Shown: piece by piece, positions 9,801 through 17,387 of the stretch
How the letters are laid out: each line of letters starts with the position of its first letter
Numbering within the stretch: position 1 is the stretch's first letter
Notes under the pieces: model-generated
What the model saw: the letters and a program-made list of their open reading frames with translations, nothing else
Told to the model about the DNA's origin: nothing
Databases searched by the model: none
Made by a program: the position numbers and the translations under genes
Source of the DNA: Candidatus Binatia bacterium
GTDB taxonomy: Bacteria; Desulfobacterota_B; Binatia; UBA9968; JAJDTQ01
Assembly: GCA_022827045.1 (NCBI GenBank)
Contig: JAJDTQ010000073.1
Span: 1 to 41,395, forward strand
Reading direction: 5' to 3'
DNA: 41,395 nucleotides

Positions 9801-11198
9801 ATGCGCCCGCCGGCGCGCATGGAGCTGCCGCATGTGACGCTGCTCTTCGTGGTGGACAAGTCCGGCAGCATGGGCAGCGGCCCCTACGGGACCACCAAGC
9901 TGGATCTCGCCAAGGCCGCCACCATGGCATCGGCCGAATTGCTCAACCCCGCCGACGAGGTGGGCATCCTGGCGTTCGACTCCAGTTGGGAGTGGGTGGT
10001 GCCGTTCCGCGCCGCGGGCGGGGCCGAGGACATCGCCGAGGACGTGGCCGGCCTCACCTCCGACGGCGGCACCGATCTCCGCAAGGCCATGGTGGAAGGG
10101 CGCCGGGTGCTGGCTGCCAAGGAGGCGGCCATCAAGCACGTGCTGGTGCTGTCCGACGGCCTCACCGAGAAGGAAGACCTGCTGGAACAGGTGACGCGCA
10201 TGGCCCAGGAACGCATCACCGTGTCCACGGTATCCATCGGCGGCGATGCAAACCGGCGTTTCATGACCCAGTTGGCCCGAGGCGGCAGCGGCAGGAGCTA
10301 CGCCACGGTGGACCCGCGCACCATACCGCAGATCTTCACCACCGAAACCCTGCTGATCTCTCGGGACCTGTTGGTGGAAAAGACCCTGACCCCTACCGTC
10401 GCCGGTCCCGCGGGGCCCATGCGCGGGCTTTCGGACGAGCCGCTGCCGCCGATCCTGGGCTATGTCCTGACGCACGTCAAGCCCGGGGCCGAGGTCCACC
10501 TGCTGGCCGGCGAGGACCCGTTGCTGGTGTCGTGGCGCTACGGCCTGGGCCGCGTTTATGCCTTCACCTCGGACGTCTCGGGCCGTTGGGGGCGACACTG
10601 GGTGCGCTGGCCGGCGTTTTCCCGGTGGGCCGCGCAGACGGCGCGCCTTGCCGTCAGGCGCGTCTCCGACCACCGGCTGCGGACCGACTTCGTGAGGGAA
10701 GGCGAGGTCATGGACGCGGTGGTGGACCTCTTCTCGGCCGCGGGGCGGCCGGTGAACCACCTGAAGCTGCAGGGATCGCTGACCCGGGCCGACGAGACCC
10801 TGGAGGAGGGAGCCTTCCGGCAGGTGGCGCCTGGACGCTACCGCACGAGCTTCGCCACTCCGCGCCGGGGTATCAACCTGCTAACCGTGAAGCAGCCGTC
10901 AGGACCCGCCGGCGCCCCTCCGGTGGCTCTCACGGTCCCCTTCATCGTGCCCTTCTCGCGGGAGTACCGGGAGATGGACGCCAACACCGAGCTGCTGGAA
11001 CGGCTGGCCCGGGAGACCGGCGGCACGATGCTGCGGTCGGAGACCCTGGCCGAGGACATCGAGCGCCTCTTCACCGCCGACCCCGACGCCGCGGGCTCCG
11101 CCCGGGGAATCTGGTGGACGCTGGCCGCCGCCGGCCTGGGGGTCTTCCTCCTGGACCTGGCGCTCCGCACCTTCATCCACGTGCGCCGGGCGGGGTGA
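6864..11198 (+). CDS. Giant triple-VWA membrane protein (BatA-like/GATase-VWA fusion)
   Basis: A 1444-residue protein in one uninterrupted frame. Residues 1-590 look like a BatA-type aerotolerance protein: two N-terminal helices (about 3-22 and 58-80), VWA-1 with MIDAS D97-x-S99-x-S101, then Ig-like and GATase-like segments. Helices near 594-612 and 626-644 lead into VWA-2 (D655-x-S657-x-S659), an Ig-like stretch, and a GATase-like fold (from SRVLYLHDADASRRF). That fold is interrupted by VWA-3 (D998-x-S1000-x-S1002, a full DKSGS motif) and resumes afterwards (GLGRVYAFTSDVSGRWGRHW). A final helix lies near 1414-1434. The second half has the architecture of the separate VWA/glutamine-amidotransferase-like proteins found beside MoxR, so this appears to be a fusion of two normally separate genes. 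It starts 22 bp after the DUF58 gene and closes the operon. It probably displays metal-dependent adhesion-type domains in the envelope for MoxR to act on; the ligands are unknown. Confidence 0.88.
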   Translation: MLWLFPAAFLFLLGAVPLILLLNSLRPRGPRVPVTALFLLEKVLRERPIGRRLGWLWRRNLPLILQLLAAIAVIIALAGPALLGVGGGGRDLVVVVDVSASMKAAGEAGSRWSAARDELLSRIDGLGGNDRMMIIAAGAAPEVVQPFTRDRAKLRQAAEGLAATDAEAPVKEAVLLAHTFLKRQGPHRVVVITDGAFKDIDELPLSASYLELVQVRGGVDNVGILGFQFRRVAGEADEYEAMVVVQNFTERPVHAPLIVTVSDRVVSRALLSLEPFAREVLIYGIPGPLRGRATALLAIDDDLETDNRAFLAFPDERPTRVLYVGPGNPFLERLLRYFPHVTLARIDRIPVDRVTEQVAAYDVVMLDRVPAPPLARGNFILIRTVAEGLPLRVAGQTRRPALVSTGSDHPLAKGVSLDGLYVQDALELVGDGGGVSLAESGRGPLIHAVESGDLKALVFAFDLTRSDLPFRVSFPLLMRNAFSWFRPTAREFPASQVAAGLPFVADVGVDEERLVFVGPSGESRPVRVRERTGTYADTEQVGFYRFQGERGDGEFAVNLFSEQESRIRPSYQADATASAPSAVESGPGVRFDLWPALLVLALVLLLAESVVVCRTRRSLLPLWLRVPAMAVLVVALVNPRILAEDPELDVVMAVDLSHSVGEEARDRASDVLEQAQALVGPKVRLGVFSFARRPQWEFLPTDELPVSELAPPPERDATDLGAALQGALGELSEGRENRILLISDANENRGSVERVLHMLRSHGVAVWPYPVSLAEGRNEVYLSELTVPSVVDSGETFEIKAAVTSARASSAAVTLLRDGRVVRSSRRELTPGANWLSFTDSVERRGTHTYELMVEAAADVLAENNLLQGIVSVRGPSRVLYLHDADASRRFMAEALRVQGYEVVEKTPAWANLTLPELSGFDLLVLDNVPAYQLAQVKMERVERFVRDLGGGLIVLGGTRSYGAGGYYRTPLERTLPVEMRPPARMELPHVTLLFVVDKSGSMGSGPYGTTKLDLAKAATMASAELLNPADEVGILAFDSSWEWVVPFRAAGGAEDIAEDVAGLTSDGGTDLRKAMVEGRRVLAAKEAAIKHVLVLSDGLTEKEDLLEQVTRMAQERITVSTVSIGGDANRRFMTQLARGGSGRSYATVDPRTIPQIFTTETLLISRDLLVEKTLTPTVAGPAGPMRGLSDEPLPPILGYVLTHVKPGAEVHLLAGEDPLLVSWRYGLGRVYAFTSDVSGRWGRHWVRWPAFSRWAAQTARLAVRRVSDHRLRTDFVREGEVMDAVVDLFSAAGRPVNHLKLQGSLTRADETLEEGAFRQVAPGRYRTSFATPRRGINLLTVKQPSGPAGAPPVALTVPFIVPFSREYREMDANTELLERLARETGGTMLRSETLAEDIERLFTADPDAAGSARGIWWTLAAAGLGVFLLDLALRTFIHVRRAG

Positions 11199-11266
11199 GC
11201 CAGACTTCGCGGTAGATTCCTGATCTCGCTCGGACGGGTGCCGGCTCGAACGTGTCGAGACCTTGA

Positions 11267-11294
11267 TTGACCTCCGGTCCGCCCGTGCCATAAT
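11267..11294 (+). promoter_or_regulatory. Extended -10 promoter placing era start at +1
   Basis: TTGACC (11267-11272) and CATAAT (11289-11294) are 16 bp apart, with TGC immediately before the -10 (extended -10). Transcription would begin about 7 nt downstream, at or next to the era ATG at 11301, so the era message may be leaderless. No Shine-Dalgarno precedes the ATG, which agrees with this. Confidence 0.55.
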
Positions 11295-11300
11295 GGACCG

Positions 11301-12236
11301 ATGGATACCACCGGGTCCACGCACGTTGAACGGGACGCCACGCCGGTCCAGGGGGATTTCCGGTCGGGTTTCGTCGCGATCCTGGGACGGCCCAACGTGG
11401 GCAAGTCCACGCTGCTGAACCAGCTTCTGGGGGAGAAGATCGCCATCGTCTCGCCCCGGCCGCAGACGACCCGGAACCGCATCATGGGCATCAAGACGGT
11501 GCCGGGGGGTCAGATCCTGCTGTTGGACACGCCGGGAATCCACCGCGCGCAATCGCTTTTGAACCGGCGCATGGTGGACGTGGCGAAGCGCTCCCTGGGT
11601 GACGTGGAGGCGGTGGTGTGGGTGGTGGACGGCCGCGCCGGCCTGAGAGGGGACGACGAGGACATCGCCGGGATCCTCGCGAGCAGCGGTCACGAGACCG
11701 TGATCGCGCTCAACAAGACCGACGCGGTTTCCAAGGGGCGGCTGCTGCCGGTCATGGCGCGCCTGGCGGAGCTGTTGCCCGGCCGGGAGATCCTGCCCAT
11801 CAGCGCCCGGACCGGAGACAACGTCCCGCTTCTGGTGGAGGGTATCCTCAAGCGTCTCCCGGCCGGTCCCCGCTACTTTCCGGAGGATGAGCTGACGGAC
11901 CAGACAGAGCGGTTCATCGCCGCGGAGATCGTCCGCGAGAAGGTCTTCCTGCGCACCCGCCAGGAGATCCCGTACGGCACGGCGGTGTCGGTCCAGAGCT
12001 TCGAGGAGAAGAACGGCGGCGACCTGGTGGTTATCGCCGCGACCATTCATACCGAACGGGATAGCCACAAGCCGATCCTCATAGGCAAGCACGGCTCGGC
12101 GCTGAAGGAAATCGGCAGCGCGGCGCGGGAAGACCTGGAGCGCCTGCTGGGATGCCGTGTCTACCTGGAACTGGCCGTCAAGGCCACCCCCGGGTGGAGC
12201 CGGGATCCCCGGAGCCTCGCGGCCTTCGGACTGTAA
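11301..12236 (+). CDS. era: GTPase Era
   Basis: Essential GTPase that binds the 3' end of 16S rRNA and helps mature the 30S subunit. The 311-residue protein has G1 GRPNVGKST (K35), the switch region SPRPQTTRNRIMGI, G3 DTPGIH, G4 NKTD, G5 ISARTGDN, and a C-terminal KH domain with IGKHGSALKEIG. It has a ~20-residue N-terminal extension relative to many homologues, but the promoter position supports ATG 11301. It is the first gene after the MoxR operon, and der follows 73 bp downstream; finding both double-checkpoint ribosome GTPases adjacent is an economical arrangement. The identification is secure. Confidence 0.97.
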   Translation: MDTTGSTHVERDATPVQGDFRSGFVAILGRPNVGKSTLLNQLLGEKIAIVSPRPQTTRNRIMGIKTVPGGQILLLDTPGIHRAQSLLNRRMVDVAKRSLGDVEAVVWVVDGRAGLRGDDEDIAGILASSGHETVIALNKTDAVSKGRLLPVMARLAELLPGREILPISARTGDNVPLLVEGILKRLPAGPRYFPEDELTDQTERFIAAEIVREKVFLRTRQEIPYGTAVSVQSFEEKNGGDLVVIAATIHTERDSHKPILIGKHGSALKEIGSAAREDLERLLGCRVYLELAVKATPGWSRDPRSLAAFGL

Positions 12237-12309
12237 CGGGACTCCTGTCAGGACTGTGAGGCAACGACGCTGGCGGGCGTCGGTGTCGTTGCCGTATCTA
12301 TCTCCGATC

Positions 12310-13665
12310 ATGAGCACTTCCGAGAACATGCCGCTGGTGGCCATCGTGGGCCGGCCCAACGTGGGCAAGTCGACGCTGTTCAACCGCCTGAGCCGGGCCC
12401 GGCGCGCCATCGTGGACAACCAGCCGGGTGTGACCCGCGACCGGAACTACAACCAGGTGGCATGGCGGCGGCACCGCTTCATGCTGGTGGACACCGGCGG
12501 CCTGGAGCCGGACGAGCGCGACGGGCTCAAGGGGCGGATCCTGCAGCAGACCCTCACGGCCGTGGACGAGGCCGACGTCATCGTCTTTCTCCTGGACGGA
12601 CGCACCGGGCCCACGCCGCTGGACACGGCCGCCGCGGAGCTGTTGCGGCAGACTCCCAAACCGGTCTTCTACGCGGTCAACAAGCTCGACACCGGCCCCC
12701 GCGAGAGCGACCTCTACGACTTCTACCGGCTCGGCGTGGAGCGGCTGTTCCCGCTTTCGGCGGAGCACGGGCTGGGGGTCGCGGACCTCATGCAGGAGTT
12801 GGTGGACGCGCTTCCCCGCGACCGGGAGGCAGGCCGCGAGACCGCCGAGCCCCTGGCGCTGGCCGTGGTGGGGCGGCCCAACGTGGGCAAGTCGACGCTG
12901 GTCAACCGGCTGCTGGGCTACGACCGCTCGCTGGTGGACTCGCGCCCCGGCACCACCCGCGACGCGCTCCAGGCGGACTTCACTTGGCGCGGGACTCCTT
13001 GCCGCCTTACCGACACCGCGGGCATCCGGCGCAAGGCCCGGGTGGTGGACCCGGTGGAACGCTACAGCGTGAGCCGCGCGTTGCGCTCGGTGGACGCCGG
13101 TGACGTGGTCATCCACCTGCTGGACGGCTCGGAGGGAGTGACGGACCAGGACGCGCAGGTCATGTCCTACGGCTTCCAGCGCGGCAAGGCCATGGTCCTG
13201 GGCATCAACAAGTGGGACCTGCTCGATACGGATCGCCTGAGCCTTCAGGTGTACCAGGATTTCTTGCACCGCCGGCTACCGTTTGCCGACCATGTGCCGA
13301 TAGTTTCTTTATCGGCCCTGGAAGGCTCGGGCATGAAGAAGCTGATGGACACGGTAGTGCGGGTGGGCGACGCCCAGCGCAGATGGACCAAGACCCCGGC
13401 GCTCAATCGGGCGCTGCGGCGGCTCACCGAGCGGCATTCTCCGCCGCAGTTCCGGGGGCGCGCCGTGAAGTTCTACTACGGCACCCAGACGGACGTGCAG
13501 CCGCCCACCTTCACGCTCTTCGTCAACTATCCGGAAGGCATCGGCGCGGGCTACCGCCGCTACCTCGTCAAGGCGCTGCGCTCGGAGTTGGGGCTCGATC
13601 ACACGCCATTGCGCCTGACCCTGCGGCCGCGGGCCGGCAGGGGGAAGCAACAGGATGCCGGGTGA
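12310..13665 (+). CDS. der: GTPase Der (EngA)
   Basis: Tandem-G-domain GTPase required for 50S assembly. The 451-residue product has two full GTPase domains, each with GRPNVGKST (K20 and K194), DTGG / DTAGI switch II motifs, NKLD / NKWD specificity motifs, and a C-terminal KH-like domain (about 350-440) ending in a basic tail. ATG 12310 puts the first P-loop close to the N-terminus, as usual; an ATG at 12328 would trim six residues, and the longer reading from 12157 overlaps era and is rejected. dprA starts inside the last 11 nt of this gene, so the two are likely translated from one message. Confidence 0.97.
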   Translation: MSTSENMPLVAIVGRPNVGKSTLFNRLSRARRAIVDNQPGVTRDRNYNQVAWRRHRFMLVDTGGLEPDERDGLKGRILQQTLTAVDEADVIVFLLDGRTGPTPLDTAAAELLRQTPKPVFYAVNKLDTGPRESDLYDFYRLGVERLFPLSAEHGLGVADLMQELVDALPRDREAGRETAEPLALAVVGRPNVGKSTLVNRLLGYDRSLVDSRPGTTRDALQADFTWRGTPCRLTDTAGIRRKARVVDPVERYSVSRALRSVDAGDVVIHLLDGSEGVTDQDAQVMSYGFQRGKAMVLGINKWDLLDTDRLSLQVYQDFLHRRLPFADHVPIVSLSALEGSGMKKLMDTVVRVGDAQRRWTKTPALNRALRRLTERHSPPQFRGRAVKFYYGTQTDVQPPTFTLFVNYPEGIGAGYRRYLVKALRSELGLDHTPLRLTLRPRAGRGKQQDAG

Positions 13666-14815
13666 GACCCGGCGAGAACTTGCCTGGCTGGCTTTCGGCC
13701 GCGTGCCGGGGCTCGGGTGCGTGGGCTTTCGGCGCATCGCGGACCACTTCGCCGATCCCGTCGATGCTTTCTTTGCCGGCCGCGCGGCGTTGTCCCGGGT
13801 CCCGGGACTGAACCGGGCGGCCATCGACGGCATCCTGGCCTTTTCCGCCTGGGACCTTCCGGCGGACGAGATGCGCCGGGTACGGGCGGCCGGCGCCCGG
13901 CTGGTGCGCTACACCGATTCGTCCTACCCGGAACGCCTGCGCGCCATACCGGACCCGCCGCCGGTGCTTTACGCCCGGGGATCGTTGGAAGTCGCCTCGC
14001 GCGCGGCGGTGGCCGTCGTGGGCACCCGGGCGCCGAGCGAATACGGCCGCGAGATGACCCGTGTCCTGTGCCGGGGGCTGGCCGCCACGGGTATCGCCGT
14101 GGTCAGCGGCCTGGCCCGGGGCATCGACGGCGAGGCGCATGAAACGGCGCTGTCCCAGGGCGGCGGGACCGTGGCCGTGCTCGGGTCGGGCGTGGACGTG
14201 CCCTATCCGCCGGAGCACCGTGACCTCTGCCGCCGTGTCGAGGCCGGCGGTGCCGTGCTTTCCGAGCACTCCGTGGGGACGGCCCCGCTGCCGCACCATT
14301 TCCCCGCCCGCAACCGCGTCATCAGCGGCCTCTCGCTGGGAGTGGCGGTGGTGGAAGCCACCGAGCGCAGCGGGTCCTTGATCACCGCGCGGTGGGCGCT
14401 GGAGCAGGGCCGTGAGGTCTTCGCGGTACCCGGCCCGGCGGGATCGAGCCGCAGCCGCGGGCCCCACCGCCTGATCCGCCAGGGAGCGAAGCTCGTGGAG
14501 AACGTGGCCGACATCATCGAGGAGATCGCGCCGCAACTGGCGGCCGCGGCGCCCCCTCCGTCCGACCCTTCGGAGATCGCCATGCAGCGGGACGGAACCT
14601 CCGGCGGCAGCTCCCTGCTCGGAGGAGCGGCCGGCGAAATCCTGCGCGACCTCGAGGCCGGACCGCTGCAGATGGACGACGTGATCGAACGAACCGGCCT
14701 TTCGCCGCAGCAGGTCTCGCAGATGCTGCTGGAATTGGAGCTGCAGGGCCTGCTCCGGCAGTTGCCAGGAAAGAGATATGCGTTAAACTCTGCTAGTGTC
14801 CCGGATCGCAAATAG
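13655..14815 (+). CDS. dprA: DNA-processing protein DprA (Smf)
   Basis: DprA protects incoming single-stranded DNA and loads RecA during transformation. The gene is widespread even in species not known to be competent. The 386-residue protein has an N-terminal SAM/helix-hairpin-helix-like region (about 1-75, VPGLGCVGFRRI, VPGLNRAAIDGI). A Rossmann-like core follows, with VVGTRAPSEYG, SGLARGIDGEAHETAL, VLGSGVDVPYPPEH and the signature SEHSVGTAPLPHHFPARNRVISGLS. It ends in a C-terminal winged-helix domain (about 315-380). It overlaps der by 11 nt. In many bacteria topA lies between dprA and trmFO; here topA is absent and trmFO follows 35 bp later. The assignment is secure. Confidence 0.96.
   Translation: MPGETRRELAWLAFGRVPGLGCVGFRRIADHFADPVDAFFAGRAALSRVPGLNRAAIDGILAFSAWDLPADEMRRVRAAGARLVRYTDSSYPERLRAIPDPPPVLYARGSLEVASRAAVAVVGTRAPSEYGREMTRVLCRGLAATGIAVVSGLARGIDGEAHETALSQGGGTVAVLGSGVDVPYPPEHRDLCRRVEAGGAVLSEHSVGTAPLPHHFPARNRVISGLSLGVAVVEATERSGSLITARWALEQGREVFAVPGPAGSSRSRGPHRLIRQGAKLVENVADIIEEIAPQLAAAAPPPSDPSEIAMQRDGTSGGSSLLGGAAGEILRDLEAGPLQMDDVIERTGLSPQQVSQMLLELELQGLLRQLPGKRYALNSASVPDRK
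14762..14789 (+). promoter_or_regulatory. Possible promoter for trmFO
   Basis: TTGCCA (14762-14767) and TAAACT (14784-14789) are separated by 16 bp within the last codons of dprA. The -10 hexamer is the same as in the greA candidate but lacks the TG extension. Weak, by-eye call. Confidence 0.25.
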
Positions 14816-14850
14816 GCTTATGAATCCGCGGTAGAAATGCCGCCATCCAA

Positions 14851-16191
14851 ATGAACGAAGCCATCGAGCGTGTGAACGTCGTCGGCGGCGGTCTCGCCGG
14901 CTGCGAGGCCGCGTGGCAGCTCGCCAGACGGGGAGTGCCGGTGGACCTGTACGAAATGAGGCCGGTCACCGGGACCGCGGCCCACACTACCGGTGATCTC
15001 GCCGAGCTCGTGTGCAGCAACTCTTTTCGGTCCCAGTCCCTGACCACCGGGGCGGGCCTGCTGAAGGAAGAGATGCGGCGCATGGGCTCCCTGATCATCT
15101 CCCTGGGCGAGGCCCATCGGGTGCCCGCGGGCTCCGCGCTGGCGGTGGACCGCACGCGCTTCGCCCGGGCCGTCTCCGAGCAGGTGGCGGCGCTGCCGGG
15201 GCTGCGCCTGATCCGGCGGGCACTGGAGGCCGTTCCGCCCGGCCTGACCATCCTGGCAACAGGACCGCTGACGGCGCAGCCCCTTTCGGAGCGCATCGGA
15301 GAGCTCTTGGGGACGGAGCACCTCTACTACTACGACGCCATCTCGCCGGTGGTGACCGCGGAGTCCGTGGACACGGCGGTGGCCTTCCGGGCGTCGCGCT
15401 ACGACGAGAGGCCCGGCGACTACCTGAACCTGCCCTTGACCCAGGCGGACTATTACCGGCTGGTGGATGCGGTGGTGGAAGCGGAGAAGGTGCCGGTGCG
15501 CAGCTTCGAACGGTTCTTCGAGGGCTGCCTTCCCATCGAGGAGATGGCCCGGCGCGGGCGGGAGACCCTGGCGTTCGGCCCCATGAGGCCCACCGGGCTC
15601 GTGGATCCCGCTTCCGGCCGGAGGCCTTACGCCGTGGTGCAGTTGCGACAGGAAAACCATGAGGGAACGCTTTACAACCTCGTGGGCTTCCAGACCAAGA
15701 TGACCTACCCGGAGCAGAAACGGGTCTTCTCGCTGATACCGGGGCTGGCCGATGCGGTGTTCGTGCGTTACGGCAGCCTGCACCGCAATACTTTCATCAA
15801 CGCGCCCCGGCACCTCCTGCCCACGCTGCAATGGCGCGGAGCGCCGCGGCTCTTCTTCGCCGGGCAGATCACCGGCGTCGAGGGTTATATCGAATCGGCC
15901 GCGTCCGGGCTTCTGGCTGGGATCAACGCGGGTCGCCTGGCGCGGGGGGAGACCCCGGTGACCCCGCCCGGCACCACCGCCCTCGGTTCGTTGCTCCACT
16001 ACATTACCGATACCGGCCGGGAAGCCTTCCAGCCCATGAACGTCAACTTCGGGCTCTTCCCCAATCTGCCGGTCAAGGCCAAGGGCAGGCGCAAGAAGGA
16101 GCTCATGGCCGAGCGTTCGCTGCGGGACCTGGAGCGCTGGTGCCTGGAGACGGGCGAGGGGGATCTCCCGTCCGCCGTCCGGGAAGCGTGA
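14851..16191 (+). CDS. trmFO: tRNA U54 methyltransferase TrmFO (folate/FAD dependent)
   Basis: Forms ribothymidine at position 54 of tRNA using methylenetetrahydrofolate and reduced FAD. The 446-residue protein opens with the FAD-binding motif VNVVGGGLAGCEAAWQLA. It contains the conserved ELVCSNSFRS segment (C55, equivalent to the reactive cysteine of the family), MRPVTGTAAHTTGDLAELVCSNS, TALGSLLHYI and FQPMNVNFGLFP near the C-terminus. Length and motifs match the family. It ends 4 bp before the next ATG, so the ABC ATPase gene is probably cotranscribed by readthrough rather than because of shared function. Confidence 0.96.
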   Translation: MNEAIERVNVVGGGLAGCEAAWQLARRGVPVDLYEMRPVTGTAAHTTGDLAELVCSNSFRSQSLTTGAGLLKEEMRRMGSLIISLGEAHRVPAGSALAVDRTRFARAVSEQVAALPGLRLIRRALEAVPPGLTILATGPLTAQPLSERIGELLGTEHLYYYDAISPVVTAESVDTAVAFRASRYDERPGDYLNLPLTQADYYRLVDAVVEAEKVPVRSFERFFEGCLPIEEMARRGRETLAFGPMRPTGLVDPASGRRPYAVVQLRQENHEGTLYNLVGFQTKMTYPEQKRVFSLIPGLADAVFVRYGSLHRNTFINAPRHLLPTLQWRGAPRLFFAGQITGVEGYIESAASGLLAGINAGRLARGETPVTPPGTTALGSLLHYITDTGREAFQPMNVNFGLFPNLPVKAKGRRKKELMAERSLRDLERWCLETGEGDLPSAVREA

Positions 16192-16195
16192 GGCC

Positions 16196-17272
16196 ATGGA
16201 CGCAACAGGTCTCATCACCCTCGAGGATGTCACGAAGACCCACGCCCCCGGCGACCCGGCGGCGGTTTCCGGACTGAGCTTTACATTGGGCCAGCGTGAG
16301 ATTCTGGCGCTCCTGGGCCCGAGCGGTTCGGGCAAGACCACGACGCTGCGGCTGATCGCCGGCTTCGACCGGCCCGACGGCGGCAGGATCCTGCTCAACG
16401 GGGCTCCGTTGTCCGGCGACGGCATGTGGATCGAGCCCGAGGAACGGCGTATCGGCATGGTCTTCCAGGACTACGCTCTGTTCCCGCACCTGACGTTGCT
16501 GGACAACGTCACGTTCGGGCTTCGGAACGGGACACGGAAGTCGCGGACCGAGGCGGCCCTGCGGGTGCTCGACGTGGTGGGTATGGAGGATCTGGCCCGG
16601 CGTTATCCCCACGAGATCTCCGGGGGGCAGCAGCAGCGCGTCGCGCTGGCCCGGGCGCTGGCGCCGAATCCTCTCGTGCTGCTGCTCGACGAGCCCTTCA
16701 GCAACCTCGATTTCGACATGAGGGCCGAGATGCGGGAGGAGCTGCTGCGGATCCTGCGCGCGTCGGAAACCAGCGCCGTCATGGTGACCCACGATCAGGA
16801 AGAGGCCCTGGCGGTGGCCGACCGGGTGGGAGTTCTCAACCACGGCGTGCTGGAGCAGCTTTCGGAGCCCGAGGTGTTGTACCGGCAGCCCGGAACGCGT
16901 TTCGTTGCCGAGTTCGTCGGCCAGTCCGACTTCGTTGCGGGTGTCGTGCGGGACGGTATCGAGACCGAGGTAGGGAGGTTCTCCAACGACTCCGGATGGC
17001 CCGCCGGCGCCAGGGTCGATCTCCTGGTCCGGCCCGACGAGGTGGGTATCGAAGCCTGCGCCGACGGCGAAGGGCTGGTAACGCGCCGGCAGTTTCGAGG
17101 GGCCGAGAACATCTACCATCTCATGCTGCCGTCCGGAGCGCAGATCCGCAGCAGCCAGCCGTCCACCCGCGCCCTTGCCGCCGACACCCGTGTGAAGGTC
17201 ACGGTGCGACCCGTCAACATCATCGTTTTCCCGTGCGCCGCGGGGCTTCACGACCCCGGCTCCAAAGATTGA
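16196..17272 (+). CDS. ABC transporter ATPase (PotA/FbpC type), orphan
   Basis: A 358-residue ATPase of the spermidine/iron/sulfate importer class. It has Walker A GPSGSGKT (41-48), Q-loop VFQDYALFPHLT, signature ISGGQQQRVALARAL, Walker B VLLLLDEPFSNLDFDMR and H-loop VMVTHDQEEA. A C-terminal TOBE-like domain (about 235-345) is the kind that senses or binds the substrate or a regulator. No permease or periplasmic binding protein lies in the window, so the substrate cannot be told; the partners must be elsewhere. It follows trmFO by 4 bp and is followed by a good intrinsic terminator. The family is secure; the substrate (ferric iron, putrescine or another) is open. Confidence 0.9.
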   Translation: MDATGLITLEDVTKTHAPGDPAAVSGLSFTLGQREILALLGPSGSGKTTTLRLIAGFDRPDGGRILLNGAPLSGDGMWIEPEERRIGMVFQDYALFPHLTLLDNVTFGLRNGTRKSRTEAALRVLDVVGMEDLARRYPHEISGGQQQRVALARALAPNPLVLLLDEPFSNLDFDMRAEMREELLRILRASETSAVMVTHDQEEALAVADRVGVLNHGVLEQLSEPEVLYRQPGTRFVAEFVGQSDFVAGVVRDGIETEVGRFSNDSGWPAGARVDLLVRPDEVGIEACADGEGLVTRRQFRGAENIYHLMLPSGAQIRSSQPSTRALAADTRVKVTVRPVNIIVFPCAAGLHDPGSKD

Positions 17273-17310
17273 CATTCCCCACGGAATCTGAAGAAATGTA
17301 CGCTTGTGGC

Positions 17311-17343
17311 GGCCACCATGGCGTTGGCGTGGTGGCCCTTTTG
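17311..17343 (+). terminator. Rho-independent terminator after ABC ATPase gene
   Basis: A perfect 8-bp stem GGCCACCA (17311-17318) / TGGTGGCC (17330-17337) with an 11-nt loop is followed at once by CTTTTGTCGTTTT. It separates the trmFO-ABC transcription unit from ilvE. Confidence 0.8.
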
Positions 17344-17387
17344 TCGTTTTGCGAAAGCGCTGAACCATTGGAGTCCGGAGAGTCTCG

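Noticed and set aside
9161..11215. 684-residue frame inside the triple-VWA gene
   Set aside because: Arg/Gly/Ala-rich shadow in another frame of a gene with clear VWA motifs.
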